Below are positions 44,991 through 53,475 of a stretch of DNA of 64,000 bases, piece after piece. The stretch is from Rhodoferax sp. (GTDB lineage Bacteria; Pseudomonadota; Gammaproteobacteria; Burkholderiales; Burkholderiaceae_C). Position 1 is the stretch's first letter, and every line of letters starts with the position of its first letter. The notes under the pieces were generated by a model that was not told the origin of the DNA, ran no database searches, and was given only the letters and a program-made list of their open reading frames with translations. The translations under genes and the position numbers were made by a program. The stretch covers positions 186,001 through 250,000 of the forward strand of contig NZ_JAUYQD010000040.1 of assembly GCF_030697375.1 (NCBI RefSeq), written 5' to 3'.

Positions 44991-46262
44991 ATGAAAGTTG
45001 GTGCCTATCACAGACCGGTCCGTCGGACCATTGCGCTCGTACTGGCGGGGGGCCGAGGCTCGCGGCTGCAAGCCTTGACCGAAAACTGTGCCAAGCCTGC
45101 CGTGCACTTTGGCGGCAAGTTTCGCATCATCGACTTTGTGCTGTCCAACTGTGTGAACTCCGGGGTGCACCGCATCGGCGTGTTAACGCAATACAAATCC
45201 CACAGCCTGCTTCGCCATCTGCAACATGGCTGGTCCTTCTTGCGCAACGAGGTCAATGAATTCATCGATTTACTGCCAGCGCAGCAGCGCCTTGACGAAG
45301 GCTCCTGGTACCGGGGCACCGCCGACGCGGTATTTCAAAATCTGGATATCCTGCGGGAGCACGATCCCAAATACATTTTGGTTTTGGCGGGCGACCATGT
45401 TTACAAAATGAACTATGCCAGCCTGATTGAAGACCATGTGGCGCAGGGCAAGCCTTGCTCCGTGGCCTGCATTGAAGTTCCGGCAGCGCAAGCCACTGCG
45501 TTTGGCGTGATGACGGTGGATGCCACGCGCCGCATCACCCGGTTTGAAGAGAAGCCACCACACCCCCAGGGCTTGCCAGATCGGCCCGACCGGGTCTTGG
45601 CCAGCATGGGCATCTATGTATTCAACGCGGAGTATCTTTTTGCAGCGCTGGCGCAAGATCTTCAAAATTCTGCGTCCAACCACGACTTTGGCCAGGACTT
45701 GATCCCGTCCATGGTGTTGCAGGGTGACGCGGTCGCCCATCCGTTTGATATGTCCTGTGTCCGGACCAGCCCCGAGGCACCTACGTACTGGCGCGATGTG
45801 GGCACGGTTGACGCCTACTGGGCCAGCAACATCGATCTCACGGCCACCACGCCCGAACTGGATTTGTACGACCAGGATTGGCCCATCTGGACCTACCAGC
45901 CCACCTCCCCCCCTGCAAAATTTGTCTTTGACGATGACGGACGCCGTGGCATGGCGGTGGACTCCTTGGTCTCCAGCGGGTGCATCATCTCAGGCGCGCT
46001 GGTACGCCGTTCGGTGCTGTTTACCGGAGCCCAAGTCCATTCTTACAGCGAAGTCGAAGACGCAGTTATCCTGCCCGGCGCAGACATTGGCCGGCATTGC
46101 CGTCTACGCAAGGTGGTCATCGACGAAGGTTGTCGCATCCCCGAAGGCATGTCCATCGGATGGGATGCCAACGTGGACGCGCGGCGTTTTTACCGCAGTC
46201 CGGGTGGCATCGTGCTGGTCACAAGCGCCATGCTGAAAGCTCTGGAGGAGCATTCTCAATGA
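44991..46262 (+). CDS. glgC: Glucose-1-phosphate adenylyltransferase
   Basis: The protein has 423 residues from the ATG at 44991, chosen because GGAAAGG lies six bases upstream; a TTG at 44976 lacks this. The nucleotidyltransferase motif ALVLAGGRGSRLQALTENCA, then FRIIDFVLSNCVNSG, EGSWYRGTADAVFQN and LAGDHVYKMNY are ADP-glucose pyrophosphorylase hallmarks, and the C-terminal part forms a left-handed beta-helix. It makes ADP-glucose, the committed step of glycogen synthesis, and is normally allosterically regulated. Its stop overlaps the glgA ATG. Confidence 0.96.
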   Translation: MKVGAYHRPVRRTIALVLAGGRGSRLQALTENCAKPAVHFGGKFRIIDFVLSNCVNSGVHRIGVLTQYKSHSLLRHLQHGWSFLRNEVNEFIDLLPAQQRLDEGSWYRGTADAVFQNLDILREHDPKYILVLAGDHVYKMNYASLIEDHVAQGKPCSVACIEVPAAQATAFGVMTVDATRRITRFEEKPPHPQGLPDRPDRVLASMGIYVFNAEYLFAALAQDLQNSASNHDFGQDLIPSMVLQGDAVAHPFDMSCVRTSPEAPTYWRDVGTVDAYWASNIDLTATTPELDLYDQDWPIWTYQPTSPPAKFVFDDDGRRGMAVDSLVSSGCIISGALVRRSVLFTGAQVHSYSEVEDAVILPGADIGRHCRLRKVVIDEGCRIPEGMSIGWDANVDARRFYRSPGGIVLVTSAMLKALEEHSQ

Positions 46263-47803
46263 AGGTTTTGTACGTTTGCGCGGAGTTGTACCCATTTCTC
46301 AAAACGGGCGGTTTGGCCGACGTCAGCGCGGGCCTGCCGCCCGCCCTGAAAGAGGTGGGCTGCGAGGTGCGCCTGCTGCTCCCCGCCTATCCGGCCATCA
46401 CCAAGGTCGCGCGCACATTGCAGTCTGTAGCCCCCTTGCCCCAAAGCCCCTCCCCCTGGGGCCCACCGCCTGCACTCCCTCCAGCGGATCTTGTTCTGGC
46501 CACCCTGCCGGATGTGGATATGGCGGTCTACCTGCTTCGCGCGCCCACTTTGTATGCACGCCCGGGCTCCCCCTACCTCGGCCCCGACGGCCGGGACTGG
46601 AGCGACAATGCATTGCGCTTTTGTGCACTGGGGTGGGCAGCCGCCACCCTAGGCCAGGGGCTCGACCCGGAGTGGGTGCCCGATGTCATCCATGGCCACG
46701 ACTGGCACGTCGGTCTGGCCCCGGCCTATACACGGGCCTTCGCCGATGCGGGGTGCGATACGCCGGCCACGGTGTTTACCATCCACAACCTGGCTTACCA
46801 GGGCTTGTTTCCCAGCACCGTCTTTCCCCAGTTGGGCCTCCCTGCAAGTTTTTTCAGCATCGCAGGACTGGAGTATTTTGGTCAGCTGTCTTTCATGAAA
46901 GCGGCCCTTCAATACGCCGACCGCATCACCACTGTCAGCCCCAGTTACGCCCGCGAGATACTGACCACACCCCACGGTTTCGGGCTGGATGGCCTTCTGC
47001 GTGAGCGCGCTCCAGCCCTCTCCGGCATTCTGAATGGGGTGGACTACCAGGTGTGGAACCCGGCCACCGATCCCTTGCTGCCCAGGAACTACGATGGGGA
47101 CACGCTCCCAGGCAAGGCTGCCGCCAAACACACCCTGCAGACCCGCTTTGGACTGGAGCCCCGTGCCGATGCCCTGGTTTTTGGCGTCGTGAGCCGCCTG
47201 ACGGAGCAAAAAGGCCTGCATCTGTTGCCCCAGGTCATGGCGGAATTGGTCCAGCATGGCGGGCAATTGGCCGTGCTGGGCCAGGGCGATGCGGTGTTGG
47301 AGCAAGCGTTTGCCGAGGCTGCCATGCGCTACCCCCAGCACGTGGGCGTGTGCATCGGCTACGACGAAACCAGCGCGCATACAGTGCTGGCTGGAGCCGA
47401 TGTCATCTTGGTCCCCTCGGCGTTTGAGCCCTGCGGATTGACACAACTCTACGGACTGCGCTACGGCACACTCCCCCTGGTTCGCCGGGTCGGCGGCCTG
47501 GCCGACACAGTGGTCGATTGCGCACTGGAAAACCTGGACGCGGGGACCGCCACCGGCTTTGTGTTCGAGGAACTGAGCGCCCAGGGCTTGCTCCGTGCCC
47601 TGCAGCGGGCCTTTGCCTTGGCCCGGCGTCCCCAGGAATGGGTGGCGGTCCAAAAACACGGGATGACCTTGCGATTTGACTGGCAAACCGCCGCGCGCCA
47701 CTATTTAGCCCTGTACCGGTCACTACGGCCACATGCCAGTTCCTTCACTGGCCCTTATTCTGGGAGTAGCAGCGATGCCCACCAACCCGATTTTTCAGTT
47801 TGA
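46259..47803 (+). CDS. glgA: Glycogen synthase (ADP-glucose)
   Basis: The protein has 514 residues, GT5 family. The N-terminus MKVLYVCAELYPFLKTGGLA contains the KTGGL donor-binding motif. FTIHNLAYQGLFP, RITTVSPSYAREI, GVVSRLTEQKGLHLLP and PSAFEPCGLTQLYGLRYG are all conserved. A Pro-rich stretch at about residues 63-76 lies in a variable loop and is not unusual. GGAGGAG precedes the ATG at 46259. The last 29 bases overlap the glgP coding region in another frame, giving a short extra C-terminal tail (SSSDAHQPDFSV). Confidence 0.95.
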   Translation: MKVLYVCAELYPFLKTGGLADVSAGLPPALKEVGCEVRLLLPAYPAITKVARTLQSVAPLPQSPSPWGPPPALPPADLVLATLPDVDMAVYLLRAPTLYARPGSPYLGPDGRDWSDNALRFCALGWAAATLGQGLDPEWVPDVIHGHDWHVGLAPAYTRAFADAGCDTPATVFTIHNLAYQGLFPSTVFPQLGLPASFFSIAGLEYFGQLSFMKAALQYADRITTVSPSYAREILTTPHGFGLDGLLRERAPALSGILNGVDYQVWNPATDPLLPRNYDGDTLPGKAAAKHTLQTRFGLEPRADALVFGVVSRLTEQKGLHLLPQVMAELVQHGGQLAVLGQGDAVLEQAFAEAAMRYPQHVGVCIGYDETSAHTVLAGADVILVPSAFEPCGLTQLYGLRYGTLPLVRRVGGLADTVVDCALENLDAGTATGFVFEELSAQGLLRALQRAFALARRPQEWVAVQKHGMTLRFDWQTAARHYLALYRSLRPHASSFTGPYSGSSSDAHQPDFSV

Positions 47804-50228
47804 CAAGCCCACCAACAGTGTGGAGGCCCTGCGCCGGGCCATCTCCAACCGGCTGGTGTACCAGGTCGGCAAAGATCTGCGCTCCGCAACCCAGAGAGAC
47901 TGGCTCTTTGCGGTCTTCCATGCCGTGCGGGACCGCATCATGGACGCCTGGCGCGAATCCCTGGCCCAGGCGGAAGACCAGGACGCCAAGCGGGTGTACT
48001 ACCTGTCCATGGAATTCCTCACGGGGCGTGCGCTCACCAATGCCATGTTGGCGGCCGAGATCTACGAACCCGTCAAACAGGCTTGCGCCCTGCTGGGTGC
48101 CGATTTCGACACCTTGATTGACCTGGAACCCGATGCGGGACTGGGCAACGGTGGCCTGGGCCGCTTAGCCTCCTGTTTTTTGGACTCAATGGCAAGCCTG
48201 GGCCTGCCCGGCATTGGTTATGGCATCCGCTACGAATACGGCATGTTTGCCCAGCGTATCGAAAATGGGCAGCAAGTGGAGGAGCCTGACTATTGGCTGG
48301 TCACTGGCTCGCCCTGGGAATTCATGCGCCCTGAATTCAGCTACACCATCCGGTTCAACGGGCGCCTGGCGCCGCAAGACAGCCGTTGCGTCTGGATCGA
48401 TGCCGAAGAGGTGATTGCCACCGCTTACGACATCGGTGTGCCTGGCTACAAGATGCGCAGCGTGGTCACCATGCGTTTGTGGACAGCGCGTGCCAGCGGC
48501 GGTGTCAATCTGGACGCATTCAACCGGGGGGACTATATCCAGGCCGTGGAAGCCAAGAACCAGTCAGAAAACGTTTCACGCGTGCTGTACCCGGATGACC
48601 GCACCGAACATGGCCGTGAATTACGGCTGCGGCAGGAGTATTTTTTTGTGAGCGCCTCGCTGCAAGACATTTTGCGGCGCCATCTCAAGAAACACAGCGG
48701 CTTTGAGCAACTCGCAGACAAGGTGGCCATTCATCTGAACGATACACATCCCGCACTGGCGGTGCCGGAACTGATGCGCTTGCTGATGGACGAACACCAT
48801 GTGGTGTGGGAGGCCGCCTGGAGCCTGTGCACCCGCATCTTCTCCTACACCAACCACACCCTGATGGAGGAGGCGCTGGAGACCTGGCCGGTGGACTTGC
48901 TGACACGGGTTTTGCCACGGCACATGGGGCTGATCTACGACATCAACGCCCGTTTTCTGGCGGAGGTGCACCACCGGTACCCGGAAGACAACGCCCTGAT
49001 GCGCAGAATCTCCCTGATTGAAGAACGTGGCATACGCCGGGTACGCATGGCACACCTGTCCGCGTTGGCCAGCCACAAGATCAACGGTGTCTCGGCCCTG
49101 CACAGCCAATTGATGGTGGACACCATTTTTGGCGATTTTGCAAAGATGTACCCGGATCGCTTTTGCAACAAGACCAACGGCATCACACCGCGCCGCTGGC
49201 TTGCGCAGGCCAACCCCTCCCTGGCAGCGCTGATTGACAGTCACATCGGCCCGGATTGGCGGGGAGACCTGGACCAACTAGAACGCCTGCAAGACCTTGC
49301 CGATCAGCCCGCATTTCAGAACGCATTTCGCCTGGCCAAGCAACACAACAAGCGCCGTTTGACCGATGTGATCGCCAAAATATCTGGCGTACTGGTGGAC
49401 CCGGACAGCCTGTTTGACGTCCAGGTCAAGCGCATGCATGAGTACAAACGCCAATTGCTCAATGTGCTGCACGTCATGACCCGTTACCACCGCATTCTGG
49501 CGCAACCCCGCGCCAACTGGGTTCCCCGCACCGTGGTCTTTGCCGGCAAAGCCGCCTCGGCGTATTACATGGCCAAACTCATCATTCGGCTCATCAATGA
49601 CGTGGCCCGCGTGGTCAACCATGACCCGCGCATCGGTGGGCAGTTGCGGGTGGTGTTCATCCCCAACTACCGCGTGTCCTTGGCCGAAATCATCATCCCT
49701 GCCGCCAATTTGTCAGAACAAATATCGACCGCCGGAACCGAAGCCTCGGGCACCGGCAACATGAAACTGGCGCTCAACGGCGCGCTCACCATCGGCACCT
49801 GGGACGGCGCCAATATCGAGATCGCCAACACGGTGGGGCCGGACAACATCTTTATATTTGGCAACCGCACAGAAAAAGTGGCGGAGATACGCGGCCAAGG
49901 TTACCGGCCGCGCGACTATTACGACAACAACTTTGACCTCAAATACGCCATTGACCGGCTCGCCGAGGGCGCCTTCTCGCCTGAAGAGCCCCAGCGCTAC
50001 CGGGAGATCGTCAACACCCTGCTGGAATCCGACCACTACCAGTTGCTGGCGGACTACGCTGATTACGTCGCCACCCAGGACAAGGTGGACGAGCTGTACC
50101 GCAGACCGGCCGCATGGACCCGCAGTGCCATTCTCAATGTGGCGGGCATGGGCGGATTTTCTTCGGACCGCACGATCCGCGAATACGCCAGCGAGATCTG
50201 GGGCGTTAACCCCGTGCAGTGGCAATAA
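47775..50228 (+). CDS. glgP: Glycogen phosphorylase
   Basis: The protein has 817 residues, GT35 family. YYLSMEFLTGRALTNAMLA, LEPDAGLGNGGLGRLASCFL, and the pyridoxal-phosphate lysine region GTGNMKLALNGALTIGTWDG are diagnostic. It phosphorolyses glycogen to glucose-1-phosphate. I chose the ATG at 47775, which has GGGAG upstream, over the ATG at 47733; either way the start lies inside glgA. It closes the operon and converges with the penicillin-binding-protein gene, leaving only ten bases, so no dedicated terminator is visible. Confidence 0.96.
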   Translation: MPTNPIFQFDKPTNSVEALRRAISNRLVYQVGKDLRSATQRDWLFAVFHAVRDRIMDAWRESLAQAEDQDAKRVYYLSMEFLTGRALTNAMLAAEIYEPVKQACALLGADFDTLIDLEPDAGLGNGGLGRLASCFLDSMASLGLPGIGYGIRYEYGMFAQRIENGQQVEEPDYWLVTGSPWEFMRPEFSYTIRFNGRLAPQDSRCVWIDAEEVIATAYDIGVPGYKMRSVVTMRLWTARASGGVNLDAFNRGDYIQAVEAKNQSENVSRVLYPDDRTEHGRELRLRQEYFFVSASLQDILRRHLKKHSGFEQLADKVAIHLNDTHPALAVPELMRLLMDEHHVVWEAAWSLCTRIFSYTNHTLMEEALETWPVDLLTRVLPRHMGLIYDINARFLAEVHHRYPEDNALMRRISLIEERGIRRVRMAHLSALASHKINGVSALHSQLMVDTIFGDFAKMYPDRFCNKTNGITPRRWLAQANPSLAALIDSHIGPDWRGDLDQLERLQDLADQPAFQNAFRLAKQHNKRRLTDVIAKISGVLVDPDSLFDVQVKRMHEYKRQLLNVLHVMTRYHRILAQPRANWVPRTVVFAGKAASAYYMAKLIIRLINDVARVVNHDPRIGGQLRVVFIPNYRVSLAEIIIPAANLSEQISTAGTEASGTGNMKLALNGALTIGTWDGANIEIANTVGPDNIFIFGNRTEKVAEIRGQGYRPRDYYDNNFDLKYAIDRLAEGAFSPEEPQRYREIVNTLLESDHYQLLADYADYVATQDKVDELYRRPAAWTRSAILNVAGMGGFSSDRTIREYASEIWGVNPVQWQ

Positions 50229-50238
50229 CACACCGTGG

Positions 50239-53200
50239 TCAGCCCCCGCATGGGTCTGCCTGGGCCACCTTGGCGGAGGCAGGCTCCATCAATGGCATCA
50301 GCGTGGGCGCCAGAACATTGAGCAGTTGCACCGGCAAAGCACTGGTGAAATCGTAGTTGGCAGCCTGTGGTCCGTACACATAAGCCGTGATGCTGCCGAA
50401 AAAACGCTCCCCCACGTTGAAAACAAAGGTTGCCGAGCGACTCACCACCCGCGACTCCACCAACTGGCCGTGCCCGCCATACACATCAAACCGGTGGTCC
50501 CCAGTGCCAGTTTTCCCACCCACCGGGATCACACTGCCGTCGGCTCTGACAAAGGCCTTTTTGACACGTTTGGCGGTGCCTTCTTCCACCACGTCGCGGA
50601 TGGCGCCCAACACCGCCTGGGCAACCTCCGCCGACAACACTTGCTCGCTTTTTCCGGGCTGGTGTTGCAGCAAGGTTTCGTACGGGGTATCGGCCGCAAA
50701 GTGCAAAGTGCTGATCCGTTCATTGGGCTTACGCACGCCACCATTCACCAAGATGCCCATCAGTTCGGCCAGCGCGGCAGGCCGGTCGGCCGAGGCACCC
50801 AGCGCCGTTGCGTAGGACGGCACCAAGGAGCCAAAGGGGTAGCCCATGCGTTTCCACTGCCGGTGTATTTCCAAGAAGCCTTCCACTTCCAGTAAACTCA
50901 AAATGCGCTGGTCTTGCGCGTGCTTGAGCTTGCTGGCAAACAGCCATTGGTAGACCGCCTGGCGCTCCTTGCTGCTGGCCGCCGCCACCTGGGTAGCGGT
51001 GGCCCCGGGGTGTGCGCGCAAATACCCCACCACCCACAGTTCCAGCGGATGCACATTGGCGATGTAGCCACGGTCCGCCAACAACATGGCGTGCGGTGAA
51101 TACTGCTCGTAAAGCAAGGCCAGCCTAGCGGCAGGAACTTCGTGTTCGCTGGGCAAATTTTCTTTGAAAAAGGCCGCCAGTTGTTCTACCCCGGCTTCAG
51201 GCGCGATGGTGCGAAAGATGCTGGCCAAGCGGGCAGGCGTGGGCCGCACATTTTGCAACAGCAACTCCTCGGCTTCCGCAGCCGTTTTCCCCTGGTATTT
51301 ATTGACAAAGCGGTTGATGAATTCGCGCCCTTCACGGTCGGCAAAACGGCTGAGATAGACCGCCCGGCGCGGATCGCCGGCATCTTGCAACAAACTGGCA
51401 GACGACCCCGGCACCTGGAACATGTAGTGGTGCACCACATCACGCAACAGCCGCACAAACACCAGATTCACCGAATTGCGCAGGCCCTCGCGCACCGACA
51501 GCACCTTGTGGTCGTCTTCATGCCGGAAGTTGTTGAACGTGTGCACGCCCCCCCCGGTGTAAAAACCCTCGGCAGGGCTGGCCGAGTAACGGCGGTCCAG
51601 GGCTGCCTGCAACATGGCGGGCAAATCGCTTGCGCGGTTGTGGTCGATGTAGTCCAGGGCCCACCGCGAGAGTTTGTCTTTCGGATCGACCACGATCTTT
51701 TTCCGCTCATCGGCATCCAATACGCTGTAGCGTTCGTGCAAATGGGCAATGATGTCCAAGTAGCTCACCAGAGTGCGCAGCTTGGCGGTGGACCCAAGGT
51801 CCAGTTTGGCACCGCCATTGATGTCCAGCGGTTGGTCGAAGTTATCGGTCTGCAAGCGCAGGTAGTTCGTGTTCTCCCCCCGCTCCAGCAAAGTGACGCT
51901 GTACACCACATGGGCCGGATCGCCGCGGCCAAGCAGTCCTTTGCCCTGCAGGCCGGCCGCCTTGGCGGCGTCTGCGTCGCGCAGTTGGCGCAACACACCG
52001 GTGACAGCCGCTTGGGTCTGACCATCCAGCGTGCTTGCCACACGCAAATCCAGCCGGTCCAGGTTGTAGAAACTGGAGCCGCCCAACAGGCTGACGAGTT
52101 GGCTGCGAATGGCTGTAGCGGCCTTGCGCGTGACAAAGGACACAGCGGGCGCCACCGCGCGCGCGGTGTTGCCGTCGGTCAGCTTGACGGCCAGCGCGGC
52201 GTCCCGCAAGGCGTTGGAAATAACACCCTGGCTGGCCAGCAGCCGCAGATGGCTGTCCGTCAGGGACTCCAGGTCACTCTCGCTGTCGCCGAGGTAGTAG
52301 GACGGTCGGCGCTGCGCAATCACCAGGCTCAGTGCCTGCTTGTACGCCAAAGCCTTCTCGCCAGACGGCTGTGCGGCCTGTGTGGCGCTGTGCAACAGGG
52401 CATTGACTTGCGCAAAATCCCGCCCATACCAGGCCCACAGACCGTCGCCTATGCCATTGACTTCGCCAAAACCCGGCCGTGCCGCCAGTGGCACGGTATT
52501 GAGGTAGTCCACCACCAATTGACGCCGCACGGCGGTTGTGTCCTGGCCGGACTGGTAGGCACGCACCGAGGCCGAGGTCATTTGCCGCAGCTTGTCTTTC
52601 ATGGAGGCGGTGCGCCCTTCCGGTGAATGGCGGTATTTTTCGATCTGGGTCGCCAAGGTGCTGCCACCCGCCGATTTGTAGTCGGGGCCAAAACCATGCA
52701 GTGCCTGGTCCAACGCGGCCTTGCCCAAACGTCCCCAGTCCACCGCCGGGTTGCGCAAGGGATAACGCGTGTCCATCAACTCGCGATTCTCAATAAACAG
52801 CAAACTTTTGACCAACAGGTCGGGTGCGTCCTCAAAACGCGGGTAAATACGTTCTGGATAGTGGGCCGCGAACAAAGCTTGCTTGCGGCAGTCGAGTATC
52901 GACAGCCCAAACTGCGGTTTTTCCCGGTACGGCGCGAAAAGTCCCCAATCAATCCCATCCGTCATTTCCGGCGCCATGCGGGCCTGCGCCGTGATCGCAA
53001 AGCCCTTGTCCTGCAGCCGTCCCAAATATTCCGGCAAGTTGGAGTAACCCAGCCGCTCGTCATACGGACTGTCCACGGGGTAACGAACCGCCGTGGCCGC
53101 GCTGGGCCCCGGTTCCAGCGCATACCGCATTTTGTCGGCCCGATCCGAAAAAACCTTGGCCTGCCACTCCGAGCTGCGCATCTCCCGCCAGGCCAAGCTG

Positions 53201-53451
53201 GCAGCGGCCACCATCAATGCCAGCACCACCCACAGGAAAAATATTTTGACCACACGGCGTGTGAGGAAAGGCAAACTGGTGAGCGCCGGTCCCTGGGTGG
53301 AATACGGCGGCACCGATCCCACCAGGTGTGGTGGCACCCGGGGCTGGTCTGCCGGTTTTTTAGACCGGAAACCTGCAGTCACCCGCCCGCCCAGCTTGTG
53401 CACGGCACGCAGGTAGGTATGGGGGCGGCGCCAATGTGCTTTGTTACTCAT
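50239..53451 (-). CDS. Bifunctional penicillin-binding protein-like (GT51-type region plus transpeptidase)
   Basis: The protein has 1070 residues. A membrane anchor at about residues 70-90 (IFFLWVVLALMVAAASLAW) follows a basic N-terminal tail. Residues about 205-330 resemble a GT51 glycosyltransferase (SLLFIENREL, SAGGSTLATQIEKYRHSP), but the usual EDxxFxxHxG is changed to ENRELMDTRYPLRNP. The transpeptidase triad is complete: STAK near residue 552, SVN near 659, and GGKTGTGD near 977. It should cross-link peptidoglycan in the periplasm; glycosyltransferase activity is uncertain. It lies 24 bases downstream of cobQ on the same strand, with no obvious functional link. Confidence 0.82.
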   Translation of the reverse strand: MSNKAHWRRPHTYLRAVHKLGGRVTAGFRSKKPADQPRVPPHLVGSVPPYSTQGPALTSLPFLTRRVVKIFFLWVVLALMVAAASLAWREMRSSEWQAKVFSDRADKMRYALEPGPSAATAVRYPVDSPYDERLGYSNLPEYLGRLQDKGFAITAQARMAPEMTDGIDWGLFAPYREKPQFGLSILDCRKQALFAAHYPERIYPRFEDAPDLLVKSLLFIENRELMDTRYPLRNPAVDWGRLGKAALDQALHGFGPDYKSAGGSTLATQIEKYRHSPEGRTASMKDKLRQMTSASVRAYQSGQDTTAVRRQLVVDYLNTVPLAARPGFGEVNGIGDGLWAWYGRDFAQVNALLHSATQAAQPSGEKALAYKQALSLVIAQRRPSYYLGDSESDLESLTDSHLRLLASQGVISNALRDAALAVKLTDGNTARAVAPAVSFVTRKAATAIRSQLVSLLGGSSFYNLDRLDLRVASTLDGQTQAAVTGVLRQLRDADAAKAAGLQGKGLLGRGDPAHVVYSVTLLERGENTNYLRLQTDNFDQPLDINGGAKLDLGSTAKLRTLVSYLDIIAHLHERYSVLDADERKKIVVDPKDKLSRWALDYIDHNRASDLPAMLQAALDRRYSASPAEGFYTGGGVHTFNNFRHEDDHKVLSVREGLRNSVNLVFVRLLRDVVHHYMFQVPGSSASLLQDAGDPRRAVYLSRFADREGREFINRFVNKYQGKTAAEAEELLLQNVRPTPARLASIFRTIAPEAGVEQLAAFFKENLPSEHEVPAARLALLYEQYSPHAMLLADRGYIANVHPLELWVVGYLRAHPGATATQVAAASSKERQAVYQWLFASKLKHAQDQRILSLLEVEGFLEIHRQWKRMGYPFGSLVPSYATALGASADRPAALAELMGILVNGGVRKPNERISTLHFAADTPYETLLQHQPGKSEQVLSAEVAQAVLGAIRDVVEEGTAKRVKKAFVRADGSVIPVGGKTGTGDHRFDVYGGHGQLVESRVVSRSATFVFNVGERFFGSITAYVYGPQAANYDFTSALPVQLLNVLAPTLMPLMEPASAKVAQADPCGG

Positions 53452-53475
53452 GGAATCTCAACAATATACAGGCCA

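Noticed and set aside
46440..46490. Pro-rich stretch in GlgA as a third repeat-encoded insertion
   Set aside because: No inverted repeat is present in the DNA, and the position is a naturally variable loop of glycogen synthases.
51142..52626. A 494-codon plus-strand open frame opposite the penicillin-binding protein gene
   Set aside because: Antisense shadow; composition and lack of motifs argue against a gene.
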